The position numbers and the translations under genes were made by a program. From Methanobacteriota archaeon (GTDB taxonomy: Archaea > Thermoplasmatota > Thermoplasmata > RBG-16-68-12), in assembly GCA_005878635.1 (NCBI GenBank), contig VBLS01000115.1, positions 1 to 23,099 of the forward strand: DNA of 23,099 nt, in the 5' to 3' direction. Positions 1 through 7,489 of this stretch are shown piece after piece (the stretch's first letter is position 1; every line of letters begins with the position of its first letter). A model generated the notes under the pieces. The model ran no database searches and was not told where the DNA came from. It was given only the letters and a program-made list of their open reading frames with translations.

Positions 1-1083
1 CTCGGGGGTCCACGAGTCTTCGACTGGCGTGACGTAGTAGAAGGCGTCCTTGGCAAGGCGTTCGAAACTCCCGGGCGAGTTCATCGCGGCGGTGGCGAAG
101 CGGTAGAACCGCGGCGTCTCGATCACCTTCGCACGCTCTTCCGAGGGCACCGTCACGATGTCATGTTCGATCAGATACGTCCGGATCTCCTCGAGCATCC
201 TCCGGGTGTCTTCGATGAGGCGATCGGCCGTTGGGTGATCTCGTTCCATCCGCTCGAGGACTTTCTTCGCCGGCGTCGCGGGATCGATTTTCTTCGCGGT
301 CTCCTCGAAGGCCGCCTGGTTTGCGCGGAGGTCCCTCTGTCCGACCGCGGTGAGGCGGTCCAGGGGGATTGCGGCGAGGTGTTCGGCAAAGATCATTCGC
401 GCGTACTTCCGTGGGCCGAGGGCGAACTCCCTCTTGATCCTCGGTTTGTACGCCGTCGTGAGAGACTCCACTAGGCCCTTCAGCTCGGACGTCGCGACCG
501 CGTTAGTCCGCTCGACGACGGCCCGGACGCGGGGGGACGCGTCGCGAAGATGGTCCGGGAGCTCCCGTGCGTAGGCGTCGAGCATCCCGCTCGCGGCCAT
601 CTCCCCGATCTCGTAGAAGGTATCCGCGAGCCTTCGATCCATCATCTGTCGGAGGTCCCGCAGAAACGCCGGGACTCCCGACTGGAGCTTCGCGACCGCG
701 CGGAGGCGCCGATCGAGGGGCGCGTAGTTGCGCAGGAGGTAGTTGACGATGTTCAGCCGGTACAGGAAATAGGGAGGGAACGAATGCGGCAGCCTCTGGT
801 CCTCGATTTCGGAGAGTTCCGACAGGAGCATGCCTCGGAGGACGCCGAGTTCCAGTCGGGCGGCACGAGACAGGCCATCGGTCCGTTCGAGGCGGGCCAA
901 GGCATCGAGGTCCTTCCGGGACCGGGCCACATACCGGTTCAGCGCCGCGGCCGAGTAATCCGGCAAGATCCCATCGAATCGATGAAGCCCGGATGCCGCG
1001 GACCCGGTCGGATCGAAGGTCCGATGGTCCTGGACGATCCGTTTGGCCAGGCCGCGAAAGTTCGGGATGGTCGATCTAGGCAA
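1..1083 (-). CDS. DUF885 family protein (N-terminal 361 residues; C-terminus outside window)
   Basis: An uninterrupted minus-strand frame runs from about 1083 to the left edge, so only the N-terminal part is present. The translation begins PRSTIPNFRGLAKRIV and contains FDPTGSAASGLHRFDG, typical of the start of DUF885 proteins. It then has a long helical region, and near the window edge the stretch AFYYVTPVEDSW resembles the conserved YVTP segment of that family. DUF885 proteins are about 550-600 residues long; some are predicted metallopeptidase-like enzymes because of an HExxPGH-like motif, which would lie beyond position 1 and cannot be seen here. The only usable start between 1083 and the divergent neighbour is TTG at 1083-1081, preceded by GGAAGG five bases upstream. 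The substrate is unknown. Family assignment is by recognition of sequence style, fairly confident. Confidence 0.72.
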   Translation of the reverse strand, partial: MPRSTIPNFRGLAKRIVQDHRTFDPTGSAASGLHRFDGILPDYSAAALNRYVARSRKDLDALARLERTDGLSRAARLELGVLRGMLLSELSEIEDQRLPHSFPPYFLYRLNIVNYLLRNYAPLDRRLRAVAKLQSGVPAFLRDLRQMMDRRLADTFYEIGEMAASGMLDAYARELPDHLRDASPRVRAVVERTNAVATSELKGLVESLTTAYKPRIKREFALGPRKYARMIFAEHLAAIPLDRLTAVGQRDLRANQAAFEETAKKIDPATPAKKVLERMERDHPTADRLIEDTRRMLEEIRTYLIEHDIVTVPSEERAKVIETPRFYRFATAAMNSPGSFERLAKDAFYYVTPVEDSWTPE

Positions 1084-1191
1084 GGAGTCCTTCCGCGGAG
1101 GGGGAGTGGGCTCCGCTCCAAAAGGCTTGCCTTTCGATGGTCGGCCCTCGGAGGCAGAATCCTCATTCCTGGGAAGGCCTTGCCCTCTGCC

Positions 1192-2439
1192 ATGGGGCGC
1201 ATCGAGGCCGACCTCCTCATCCCGGGGCGCGGCGACCCGATTCCGAATGGCTGCATCGTCTTTGACGGACCCAGCATCACCTATGCGGGACCGGTCGAGG
1301 GCGCACCGAGGGCGACCGCGGGGACCAAAGTGGACCGGGTTCCCGTCGTCCTGCCGGGCCTATGGGATTGCCACGGGCACCTGATGGGACTTCGGTCGGC
1401 GAACATCGAGGAATTCGCGAAGACGGCCCTGCCCGTCCTCGCGGCCCGTGCGGTCGCGGATGCCCGGCGGGCCCTCCTCGCCGGCTTCACGAGCGTCCGC
1501 GACCTCGTGGGCCTCGGGGTCCATCTCGCGCGGACCGTCGACGAGGGGACGATCCCCGGACCGCACATCCACGGCGGCGGCGCGATGCTCACCCCCACCG
1601 CGGGCCACGGGGACCTCCACATGTTCCCGACGTCGTACATGAGGACCTTGGAGGCGGGGGGCCACTATGTCCAGCTGTGCGACGGCGTCGCCGAGTGCCT
1701 CCGAGGGGTGCGGAACCAGCTCCGCGTGGGCGCCCGGGTGATCAAGGTGTGCGCATCGGGAGGCGTCATGAGCGAGACCGATCACCCGATCCACCAGCAG
1801 TTCTCGGAGGACGAGCTCCGAGCGATTGTCGGGGAGGCAGGGCGGGCGGAACGGATCGTCGCCGCGCACTGCCACGGCAAGCCCGGGATTATGGCGGCCC
1901 TCCGGGCCGGTTGCGGGACGATTGAGCACGGTTCGTACCTCGACGAAGAGTCCGTGGATCTGCTGATCGAAAAGAAGGCGATACTGGTCCCGACGCGATA
2001 CATCCTCGAGCGATTGGTCACGTTCGGTCCGAAGATGAACTTCCCCGACTATGCGTACCGAAAGGTCGTCGAGCTCGTGGACCACCACAAGCGATCCCTG
2101 CAGCTCGCGATCCGGAAGGGAGTTCGCATTGCCCTCGGCACCGACATCTGGAGCAGCGGCGAGGGGACGATCGCCCCCTGGGGGCAGAACGCGCGAGAAC
2201 TCATCCATCTCGTCGAGGCCGGCATGAATCCTCTCCAGGCGATCGAGGCCGCGACCGCAAACGCTCCAATGACGCTCGGACCGCAAGCGCCCCGGTCCGG
2301 CCAGCTCAAACAAGGATACGACGCGGACATCCTGGCGGTGCGAAAAGATCCGCGGACGGACGTCTCAGTCCTGTCCTCGTCGGAGAACATCCTGGCGATC
2401 TGGAAATCAGGTCAGCCGGTCGACCGCGGTCCGATCTAG
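1192..2439 (+). CDS. Metal-dependent amidohydrolase (imidazolonepropionase/Xaa-Pro dipeptidase-like)
   Basis: This 415-residue protein is an amidohydrolase-superfamily enzyme that should hydrolyse an amide or cyclic amide bond with a binuclear metal centre in the cytoplasm. All expected ligands are visible: the HxH pair H61/H63 in WDCHGHL, a candidate carbamylated lysine K185 in VIKVCASGG, histidines in AAHCHGKPG (about 226-228) and IEHGS (H246), and the catalytic aspartate D318 in ALGTD. The overall spacing matches the subgroup containing Xaa-Pro dipeptidases and imidazolonepropionase-related enzymes; the exact substrate cannot be read from sequence. The frame is open far upstream, but ATG 1192 gives the usual N-terminus (beta-strand then PGRG) and the extension lies opposite the DUF885 gene. 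Its 3' end overlaps the convergent DsbA-like gene by 33 bases. No signal peptide is seen. Confidence 0.88.
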   Translation: MGRIEADLLIPGRGDPIPNGCIVFDGPSITYAGPVEGAPRATAGTKVDRVPVVLPGLWDCHGHLMGLRSANIEEFAKTALPVLAARAVADARRALLAGFTSVRDLVGLGVHLARTVDEGTIPGPHIHGGGAMLTPTAGHGDLHMFPTSYMRTLEAGGHYVQLCDGVAECLRGVRNQLRVGARVIKVCASGGVMSETDHPIHQQFSEDELRAIVGEAGRAERIVAAHCHGKPGIMAALRAGCGTIEHGSYLDEESVDLLIEKKAILVPTRYILERLVTFGPKMNFPDYAYRKVVELVDHHKRSLQLAIRKGVRIALGTDIWSSGEGTIAPWGQNARELIHLVEAGMNPLQAIEAATANAPMTLGPQAPRSGQLKQGYDADILAVRKDPRTDVSVLSSSENILAIWKSGQPVDRGPI

Positions 2440-3300
2440 GGTCGGCACCGCCAACGGGGCGAGTCCCCAGACGAGTCCATTGCCCACGGAACGACGCTGG
2501 ATCTTTCCGTCGCCTTCCAGTTCTTCGAGGAGAAGCTCCGCGTCATCGTCGGTCACGCCCAAGACCGCGGCGACTTCGCGAGTCGCCCAACGCCCGCGTC
2601 CTTTGAGGAGGTCCAGGACCGATTCCACAGTCGCGTCGATCCGCTTACCCTCGATCCCCGGATCGACTTGACGAAGGGCTTCCTCGAACACTTCCCAAGG
2701 CTGCCATCCATTGAGCCGCGCGGTGACTTCTCCCCGGCCGATCGTGAACGTCGGGAATCCGCGGACCTCGAGCCGTTCGCTTTCGGCTCGGTCCGCCTCG
2801 AAGGCGGCCTTCGCGCGGCCATCCTCCAGGGACTTCGAGAATTCGGCCACGTCGAGCCCCACTTCCCCGGCGACTTCCGTCTGCACCGATTCCCGATGGA
2901 TCGGTCGAGCATCGAGGCACCAAGCTTCGCGCAGGGCCCGCAGATACCGCCAGCCCTCGTCGGCTCCTTGGAGGGACGCGGCCTTGGCGGCAACGCACGC
3001 CGGCCACGTCGAGTTGAAGTCATCGACCTGATCGATCATCCGATCGGAGTCCATCGGCATCCGGTGCTGGCTCGAGACGGCCTCGAAGAACGCACGGACC
3101 GATTCCGTCCATCGGCCCCCGGACATGCGGGCCCACTGTTCGCGGAGCGGGGTGAAGTCCTCGAACAGTCCTCCCTGCCGGACCTCGAGGCGCACGACGT
3201 CGGCATAGACGACCTCGAGCCGTCGCATCATCGGCTCGCAGCCCCAGCACCAGATATTGTGCGGGTCGGTGTACCAGGTCACCTGCAACGGTTCCGTCAT
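2407..3300 (-). CDS. DsbA-family thiol oxidoreductase with C-terminal winged-helix domain
   Basis: This 297-residue protein has a thioredoxin-fold DsbA/FrnE-like region at about 5-215. It carries the redox motif CWGC (C18-C21, in NIWCWGCEP) and the cis-proline loop GFPTFTI (P183). There is no signal peptide, so it probably acts in the cytoplasm, like FrnE/SpxH-type members. Residues about 222-280 look like a separate winged helix: ATVESVLDLLKGRG, then ATREVAAVLGV and a wing ending LVWGLA. This fused domain is unusual and may contact DNA or a partner protein (inference). A TATA-like TTCATAGG lies at 3332-3339, about 35 bases before the ATG. It is transcribed in the same direction as the dodecin, 69 bases downstream of it, and its stop overlaps the amidohydrolase end. 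DsbA-family assignment is strong; the physiological substrate is unknown. Confidence 0.85.
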   Translation of the reverse strand: MTEPLQVTWYTDPHNIWCWGCEPMMRRLEVVYADVVRLEVRQGGLFEDFTPLREQWARMSGGRWTESVRAFFEAVSSQHRMPMDSDRMIDQVDDFNSTWPACVAAKAASLQGADEGWRYLRALREAWCLDARPIHRESVQTEVAGEVGLDVAEFSKSLEDGRAKAAFEADRAESERLEVRGFPTFTIGRGEVTARLNGWQPWEVFEEALRQVDPGIEGKRIDATVESVLDLLKGRGRWATREVAAVLGVTDDDAELLLEELEGDGKIQRRSVGNGLVWGLAPLAVPTLDRTAVDRLT

Positions 3301-3369
3301 GGCGACAGTCCGCGCTCCCCACGGAACGGTTGCCTATGAACTCCTCGGTTCCGCCCGCGGGCCGACCGC

Positions 3370-3570
3370 TTACCGCTCGAGGTTGAAGTAGATGCGGACG
3401 GTCGCGCGATACGCCTTGATCTTGGCCCCGTCGAGCTCCAATTCCATCTCGCCCACCCGTGCCCACCGCATGCCTCGGACGGTCTTGGCGGCTTCGGAGA
3501 CGGCGTTCTGCGCGGCCTTCGCGAAACTCACCGGCGAGACGCCGACCACGTCGATCACTTTCTGCACCAT
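3370..3570 (-). CDS. Dodecin (flavin-binding small protein)
   Basis: This 66-residue protein matches dodecins, which assemble into hollow dodecamers that bind and store riboflavin, FMN or FAD and quench their photochemistry. Visible hallmarks are the N-terminal strand VQKVIDVVGVS, the helix SFAKAAQNAVSEAAKTV, the flavin-stacking tryptophan at position 36 (MRWARV), and the terminal strands AYRATVRIYFNL. Length is typical (65-75). Residue 55 is arginine where, from memory, the Halobacterium salinarum protein has a flavin-contacting glutamine, so flavin geometry may differ. The start ATG is preceded by a strong GGAGG nine bases upstream, and a TATA-like CACTAAG lies at 3619-3625. This implies a short leader of about 25 bases, unlike the leaderless genes nearby. 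The next gene downstream on the same strand is the DsbA-like protein. Confidence 0.93.
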   Translation of the reverse strand: MVQKVIDVVGVSPVSFAKAAQNAVSEAAKTVRGMRWARVGEMELELDGAKIKAYRATVRIYFNLER

Positions 3571-3662
3571 GGAGATCCTCCGGCCCGGGATGGCGCATCC
3601 CCCACATGGTCGCTTCGGCTTAGTGGCCCACAGGAGGTTCAGGCTGGGGCCAGTGAGGTCCC

Positions 3663-4844
3663 TCAGGCGCTACCGGATTCCACCTTTCCGGGATCGGGGA
3701 AACGCTTGAGGACCGCGGCGAGTTTGGTCGCCTCCTCGCCCATCGCCTCGATATCCTTTTCCAAGATGCCGCGCCACTTCCGGACGGCTGCGTCTCCATG
3801 GGTCGCATACAAACGGGCCGCGGACTGCCAGGCATCGAACCGGCCGTCCAAGAGCGCCGCCACAAGCTCGCGCCCGCGCTCCGCGGCATCGTTCAGCTTC
3901 CCGAGTCGCTCGACGAACCCGACGATGGAAGGCGTCCTCCGTTTCAGCATCGTCACGTCCTCGCTCCATTGGATCTGCAACGACCGACGTTCGTCGTCCC
4001 GGATCGCCTTCAGCCAGGCCCATGCGGCGTCGAGCGAGCCGCGGATGAGCCGCGCGTCCCCGAACACGTGGGTGAGCTTCGCATCCGAATAGCCGGGCAG
4101 CTCAAGGAGTCCGTAGAAGGACCGGGTTCGGAAAACCTCCCCTTGGGGACTCGCGTTGTTCAGGAGTCGCAGGAGCGGCTCCGGATCGCACCCGGGAGGC
4201 GGGGCGGGAACCCCAATGCCGGTGCCTTGCGACGCCTCGAGCAGGAGGGGGATCGCTTGATCGGCCCGGCTCCGGGACAGGAAATCCAGGTAGGCCGCCG
4301 TCGCGGCGGCGTTGAACGCGTCGACGAGGTCGTTGAAGGTCCGCGCGTCCTCGGGCGAGGCCGGCGGCTTCGGGATCTTGGACATCCTCTCAATCTGGGC
4401 CCGCAGCTGGCGGATGCGCGCCTCGACCGCTCGATAGCCTTCGCGATACTCGGTCTGGAGTCGCCGGACTTCCGCCCCCATGTCCGCGATGCGATCGAGA
4501 CGTCGCCAGGCCTTCCGGGCGCCGTAGAAGTCACGCTTGCGGGCTTTGCGGAGGGACCCATCGAGGGCGGCGACGAGACGCGGGGACAGGCGCTTTTCCT
4601 TCGCGGCCTTGCCCAGATCCGCGGCGAGGGCATCGACGTCCCGGTTGAAGATGCGCACCTGTCGCCAGTTGTCCACCTCGCTCTCGCGGAGGAGTCGGTC
4701 GATCCGTTCCCGGAACCGGTCGAGGGTTCCGTCGACGAGGCCCGCGGTCCCTTCGACCCGCTTCCGGGCCCGGGCGATCGCGTCGAGCAGTTCCGGAGCC
4801 TCCGACTCGAACGTTTCGGCGGTCGGCGTCTCGGGAGAGGCCAT
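3663..4844 (-). CDS. Hypothetical helical/coiled-coil protein
   Basis: I do not recognise this 393-residue protein. It is strongly charged and almost wholly helical. Residues about 15-60 and 85-175 have heptad-like patterns rich in R, E and L (for example RKRVEGTAGLVDGTLDRFRE and YRAVEARIRQLRAQIERM). A short Pro/Gly break follows near 235-245 (APPPGCDPEP), then a C-terminal helical part. There is no signal peptide, transmembrane segment or catalytic motif, so it is probably a soluble cytoplasmic scaffold-like protein (inference). The start ATG 4844 lies 28 bases from a clear TATA box (CTAAATAAC, 4876-4868), fitting a leaderless transcript. It is divergent from rpoL-truD across a 127-base gap with separate promoters. 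The frame has consistent GC-rich third positions and no interruption, so it is a real gene. Confidence 0.78.
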   Translation of the reverse strand: MASPETPTAETFESEAPELLDAIARARKRVEGTAGLVDGTLDRFRERIDRLLRESEVDNWRQVRIFNRDVDALAADLGKAAKEKRLSPRLVAALDGSLRKARKRDFYGARKAWRRLDRIADMGAEVRRLQTEYREGYRAVEARIRQLRAQIERMSKIPKPPASPEDARTFNDLVDAFNAAATAAYLDFLSRSRADQAIPLLLEASQGTGIGVPAPPPGCDPEPLLRLLNNASPQGEVFRTRSFYGLLELPGYSDAKLTHVFGDARLIRGSLDAAWAWLKAIRDDERRSLQIQWSEDVTMLKRRTPSIVGFVERLGKLNDAAERGRELVAALLDGRFDAWQSAARLYATHGDAAVRKWRGILEKDIEAMGEEATKLAAVLKRFPDPGKVESGSA

Positions 4845-4867
4845 CGACGGACTCTCATCGCGGGCCG

Positions 4868-4876
4868 GTTATTTAG
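4868..4876 (-). promoter_or_regulatory. TATA box of the coiled-coil gene
   Basis: CTAAATAAC on the minus strand is an A/T island in very GC-rich surroundings. Its centre is 28 bases from the ATG at 4844, the spacing expected if transcription begins at the start codon. Confidence 0.6.
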
Positions 4877-4937
4877 TTTGCATCGGACAATCCGAGAACG
4901 CGGTCTCGCTCCGTCGCTCGGGCCGCGCGCCCGCAAA

Positions 4938-4947
4938 GCCTTAAGTG
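4938..4947 (+). promoter_or_regulatory. TATA box of rpoL-truD
   Basis: GCCTTAAGTG is centred 29 bases before ATG 4972. This supports ATG 4972 rather than the in-frame GTG at 4945, which would sit inside the promoter element. It implies a leaderless or nearly leaderless rpoL mRNA. Confidence 0.6.
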
Positions 4948-4971
4948 ACGGGAACCTCTCCGCACCGACCC

Positions 4972-5247
4972 ATGCAGCTGAGGCTCCTCGAGAAACAGAA
5001 AGATTCCGTCCGGATCGAGATCTTGAACCCGGACGACACGGTCATCTATCCTCTGATCACCGCGCTGTTGAAGGACGCGGACGTGGAGGACGCCCTCTAC
5101 TACACGGGCCATCCGCAGCTCGACAAGCCCGTCCTCACGGTGAAGGTCAAGAAAGGGAGTCCGCAAGCGGTGCTGAAACGCGTCGCGGAAAATCTGGCGA
5201 CCGAATTCGGCGGCGCGAAGCAACTTCTGGAGAAGGAGCTCGCGTAG
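4972..5247 (+). CDS. rpoL: DNA-directed RNA polymerase subunit L (Rpo11)
   Basis: This 91-residue protein is the archaeal counterpart of eukaryotic Rpb11 and the bacterial alpha N-terminal domain. It pairs with subunit D to start RNA polymerase assembly. Diagnostic features are the N-terminal strand MQLRLLEKQ, the dimer-interface block DDTVIYPLITALLKD, the ALYYTGHPQLDKP segment, and the C-terminal amphipathic helix ending LLEKELA. Length is normal for the family. I choose ATG 4972 because family members begin with this strand and because a TATA box lies 29 bases upstream; a longer frame from GTG 4945 would add nine atypical residues. truD starts 4 bases after the stop, so the two are almost certainly cotranscribed. 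Confidence 0.95.
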   Translation: MQLRLLEKQKDSVRIEILNPDDTVIYPLITALLKDADVEDALYYTGHPQLDKPVLTVKVKKGSPQAVLKRVAENLATEFGGAKQLLEKELA

Positions 5248-5251
5248 GGCC

Positions 5252-6523
5252 ATGGAACGGGACGTCGGGATCGTCGGCTACCTGACGTCGACGCCCGGGG
5301 TCGGCGGCACGCTCAAGGACGCTCCCGAGGATTTCGTCGTGGAGGAAATCTCCTCTCCGCCGCCTCCGTCCGCGGAAGGGCGCTTCACGGTTGCCACGAT
5401 CCGCGTCCGGAACTGGGAGACGAACCGGCTCGTCCGAGAACTGGCTCGAGCGTTGCATGTCAGCCGTCGCCGGATCGGCTTCGCGGGCACGAAGGACAAG
5501 CACGCGGTGACAACTCGGTTGTTCTCCTTCGAAGGCATTCCGATTGAGGCGGTCCGAGAGCTTCACCTGAAGGACGTCGAAGTCCTGGACGCCTTCCGCT
5601 CCGATCGCCCCCTCGAGATCGGTGGCCTTGCGGGCAACCGGTTCCACATTGTCATCAAGAAACTGGCCGTCGACGAGGCCACTGCGGCGAGATCCGTGGC
5701 GGAGACCGAGCGAGCCCTTCGGCTCGTCGGAGGATTCCCGAGTTTCTTCGGGGTCCAGCGATTCGGTTCCGTGCGGCCCATAACTCACGTCGTCGGACGG
5801 CATCTCGTGAGAGGCGAGTTCCGCGAGGCGGTCGAGGCGTACGTCGCGAATCCGTTGGAAGGCGAAAACCCGGAATCATACGAGGTCCGGTCCGCACTCC
5901 GCGACACCGGAGACGTCCAGCAGGCGTTGCGGAGCTACCCGCGGGCCTACGGGTTCGAGAAGGCGATCCTGAACCGTTTGGCGACTCGTCCGGAGGATTT
6001 CGTCGGCGCCCTCCGAGCCCTCCCCTTCAACCTCCTCATGATGTTCGTCCACGGCTATCAGTCGTTCCTGTTCAATCGCATCTTGAGCGAGCGGATCCGC
6101 CGGGGCCTCCCGATCCATGAACCGGTCGCCGGGGATCTCGTCCTTCCGGCGGATCTCCGCGGCCTCCCCGATCGGAGTCGTACGATCGAGATCACCTGCG
6201 ACAACCTGGAGCGGGCGGCGAAGCGATGCAGGGAGGGGAAGGCGTGGGTCAGCGGGATCCTCTATGGCTCGGAGCCGGAATGGGCGGGCGGCGAGCCGGG
6301 ACAGATTGAGAAGGCGGTCGTGGCGTCGGAGGGGATCCGTCCGGAAGACTTCATCATTCCCGAGATCCCTCGGATTTCCTCCAAAGGGACGCGGCGGGAG
6401 ATCCTCGCCCCGATTCGCGACCTCGTCTCCCGGCTCGAAGGGGGGAACCTCACCCTGGCCTTCGAACTCACCCGCGGTTCCTACGCGACGTCTCTCGTGC
6501 GGGAGTTTACGAAGTCGGAATAG
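5252..6523 (+). CDS. truD: tRNA pseudouridine(13) synthase TruD
   Basis: This 423-residue enzyme isomerises uridine 13 in the D-arm of certain tRNAs to pseudouridine. The TruD catalytic motif GFAGTKDKHAVTTR is present, with nucleophilic aspartate D82. GNRFHIVI (about 129-136) and the FFGVQRFGS segment (about 166) are the other family signatures. The region between about 200 and 370 is the family-specific insertion domain, and the length is typical of archaeal members. The start ATG is 4 bases after rpoL, and an AAGGAG at 5233-5238 inside the rpoL end could serve as ribosome-binding site. It ends 25 bases before the convergent regulator gene. Nothing is missing or broken. Confidence 0.96.
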   Translation: MERDVGIVGYLTSTPGVGGTLKDAPEDFVVEEISSPPPPSAEGRFTVATIRVRNWETNRLVRELARALHVSRRRIGFAGTKDKHAVTTRLFSFEGIPIEAVRELHLKDVEVLDAFRSDRPLEIGGLAGNRFHIVIKKLAVDEATAARSVAETERALRLVGGFPSFFGVQRFGSVRPITHVVGRHLVRGEFREAVEAYVANPLEGENPESYEVRSALRDTGDVQQALRSYPRAYGFEKAILNRLATRPEDFVGALRALPFNLLMMFVHGYQSFLFNRILSERIRRGLPIHEPVAGDLVLPADLRGLPDRSRTIEITCDNLERAAKRCREGKAWVSGILYGSEPEWAGGEPGQIEKAVVASEGIRPEDFIIPEIPRISSKGTRREILAPIRDLVSRLEGGNLTLAFELTRGSYATSLVREFTKSE

Positions 6524-6548
6524 CCTGCGATGGGCCAAAGTCTGATGA

Positions 6549-7073
6549 CTACGTCCGGAGATTCGTCCAGAGATCGGCGAAGCGGTCGACGGCGTCGTCC
6601 TGGAAGCTCGATCGGTTCGCCAGGAGGAGCTTCCGGACCTCCTCCAGGTCTTTGATCGAGAAGACGCTCTCCCGCTCCCGTTTGGTCCGAAGCAGCACTT
6701 CTCGGTTCATGAGCTTCTGCAGATGATAGGAGAGCGTCGACTTCGACACGCCGACGGACATCTGGAGCTCCCCGAACGTTCGCTCTCCGTACGACAGGAG
6801 TTCGATGACGATCTTGCGGGGGACATCTTGTCGGAGGACCGCGAGGATCCGCCGCTGGGCCTCCACGAACGCCCGCGCGATGAAGTACCGTTTGCGGTGC
6901 CCGTCCTCCTCCGATTTCAGGAGGCCGCTCCGCTCGAGGTACCCGAGGTGGTAGGAAAGCATTCCCGTGGACATGCCGAGTGCCTGGCCGATCCGACGGA
7001 GATGGACGCCCGGGTTCGCCGTCAGGAAATCGTAGATTCGTCGCCGGCTCTCAAGCTCCAGGCCTTCCGCCAT
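6549..7073 (-). CDS. Tandem winged-helix transcriptional regulator
   Basis: This 174-residue protein contains two winged-helix DNA-binding modules in series. The first spans about 5-65 with recognition helix SKTG-like STGMLSYHLGYLERSGLL. The second spans about 78-150 with SKSTLSYHLQKLMNREVL. The repeated SYHL block marks the archaeal ArsR/MarR-like tandem type, which usually represses or activates nearby genes as a one-component regulator. No ligand domain or metal-site cysteines are visible. It is the second gene of an operon: the upstream membrane-protein stop (7078-7080) is four bases before this ATG, so the two are translated together. This pairing suggests that the small membrane protein modulates the regulator (inference). 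It converges on truD. Targets may include the divergent exported-protein gene at 7490. Confidence 0.85.
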   Translation of the reverse strand: MAEGLELESRRRIYDFLTANPGVHLRRIGQALGMSTGMLSYHLGYLERSGLLKSEEDGHRKRYFIARAFVEAQRRILAVLRQDVPRKIVIELLSYGERTFGELQMSVGVSKSTLSYHLQKLMNREVLLRTKRERESVFSIKDLEEVRKLLLANRSSFQDDAVDRFADLWTNLRT

Positions 7074-7077
7074 TAGA

Positions 7078-7335
7078 TCACCGCAGCAGCGCGAGGTACA
7101 GGGACACCAGCACCCCGAGGTTCAGGGCCAGCCACTCGGTCCCCACGGAGGAGACGACCTTGGTGGCCAGCTCCGCGATCAGCCAAACTCCTTGGACGAG
7201 GAAGATGGAAAAGGCGGCGGTCAACAGCAGGAAACGCCGCTCCCGATGTCGGGCGTACGATTGGACCGAGACGGTCGCCAGGATCGCCGCGAATCCGGCG
7301 AACGAAACCCTGAGGAAAACATCGAGAGGGCCCAT
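7078..7335 (-). CDS. Small three-TM membrane protein (DUF7521-like)
   Basis: This 85-residue protein has three hydrophobic segments: about 5-25 (VFLRVSFAGFAAILATVSVQ), 34-55 (RFLLLTAAFSIFLVQGVWLI) and 66-84. A basic loop YARHRERR lies between the first two. That layout matches the small archaeal membrane proteins commonly encoded next to tandem winged-helix regulators. The open frame extends to 7455, but ATG 7335 is preferred because a TATA-like stretch (GTATCTTTAT, 7370-7361) lies 30 bases upstream, and longer versions would add charged residues that do not look like protein. Its stop precedes the regulator ATG by four bases. The function is unproven; a membrane sensor or anchor for the regulator is an inference from context. 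Confidence 0.72.
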   Translation of the reverse strand: MGPLDVFLRVSFAGFAAILATVSVQSYARHRERRFLLLTAAFSIFLVQGVWLIAELATKVVSSVGTEWLALNLGVLVSLYLALLR

Positions 7336-7360
7336 GTGGTCCCGGCGATGAGGCCCCGCC

Positions 7361-7370
7361 ATAAAGATAC
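7361..7370 (-). promoter_or_regulatory. TATA box of the membrane-protein/regulator operon
   Basis: GTATCTTTAT on the minus strand, preceded by an A-rich run (GAAAA), is centred 30 bases from ATG 7335. It is the only A/T-rich stretch on this side of the 154-base divergent intergenic region. Confidence 0.5.
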
Positions 7371-7460
7371 TTTTCGTACGCCGGTCGAAGCCCGCATCGG
7401 CCTCGCGAGCGGGAAGGTTCGTTCGACGTCCCAAGGAGTTGCCCCCGTGGACCAAAATTC

Positions 7461-7467
7461 CCTTATC
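7461..7467 (+). promoter_or_regulatory. TATA box of the exported-protein gene
   Basis: CCTTATC, preceded by AAAATTC, is centred about 26 bases before ATG 7490. This fits leaderless transcription and argues against the upstream in-frame start at 7439. Confidence 0.5.
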
Positions 7468-7489
7468 GGCGGAAAGACACTATTCTTCC

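Noticed and set aside
550..1191. 214-residue N-terminal extension of the amidohydrolase frame
   Set aside because: It lies opposite the DUF885 gene, has Arg/Glu/Pro-biased shadow composition and no similarity to amidohydrolase N-termini; ATG 1192 gives the canonical start.
1360..2313. Long minus-strand open frame opposite the amidohydrolase
   Set aside because: Antisense shadow of a well-conserved enzyme in GC-rich DNA; composition Arg/Pro-rich and no recognisable motif.
3798..5285. 495-codon plus-strand frame across the coiled-coil gene and rpoL
   Set aside because: It spans two genes on different strands and the divergent promoters; composition is that of an antisense shadow.
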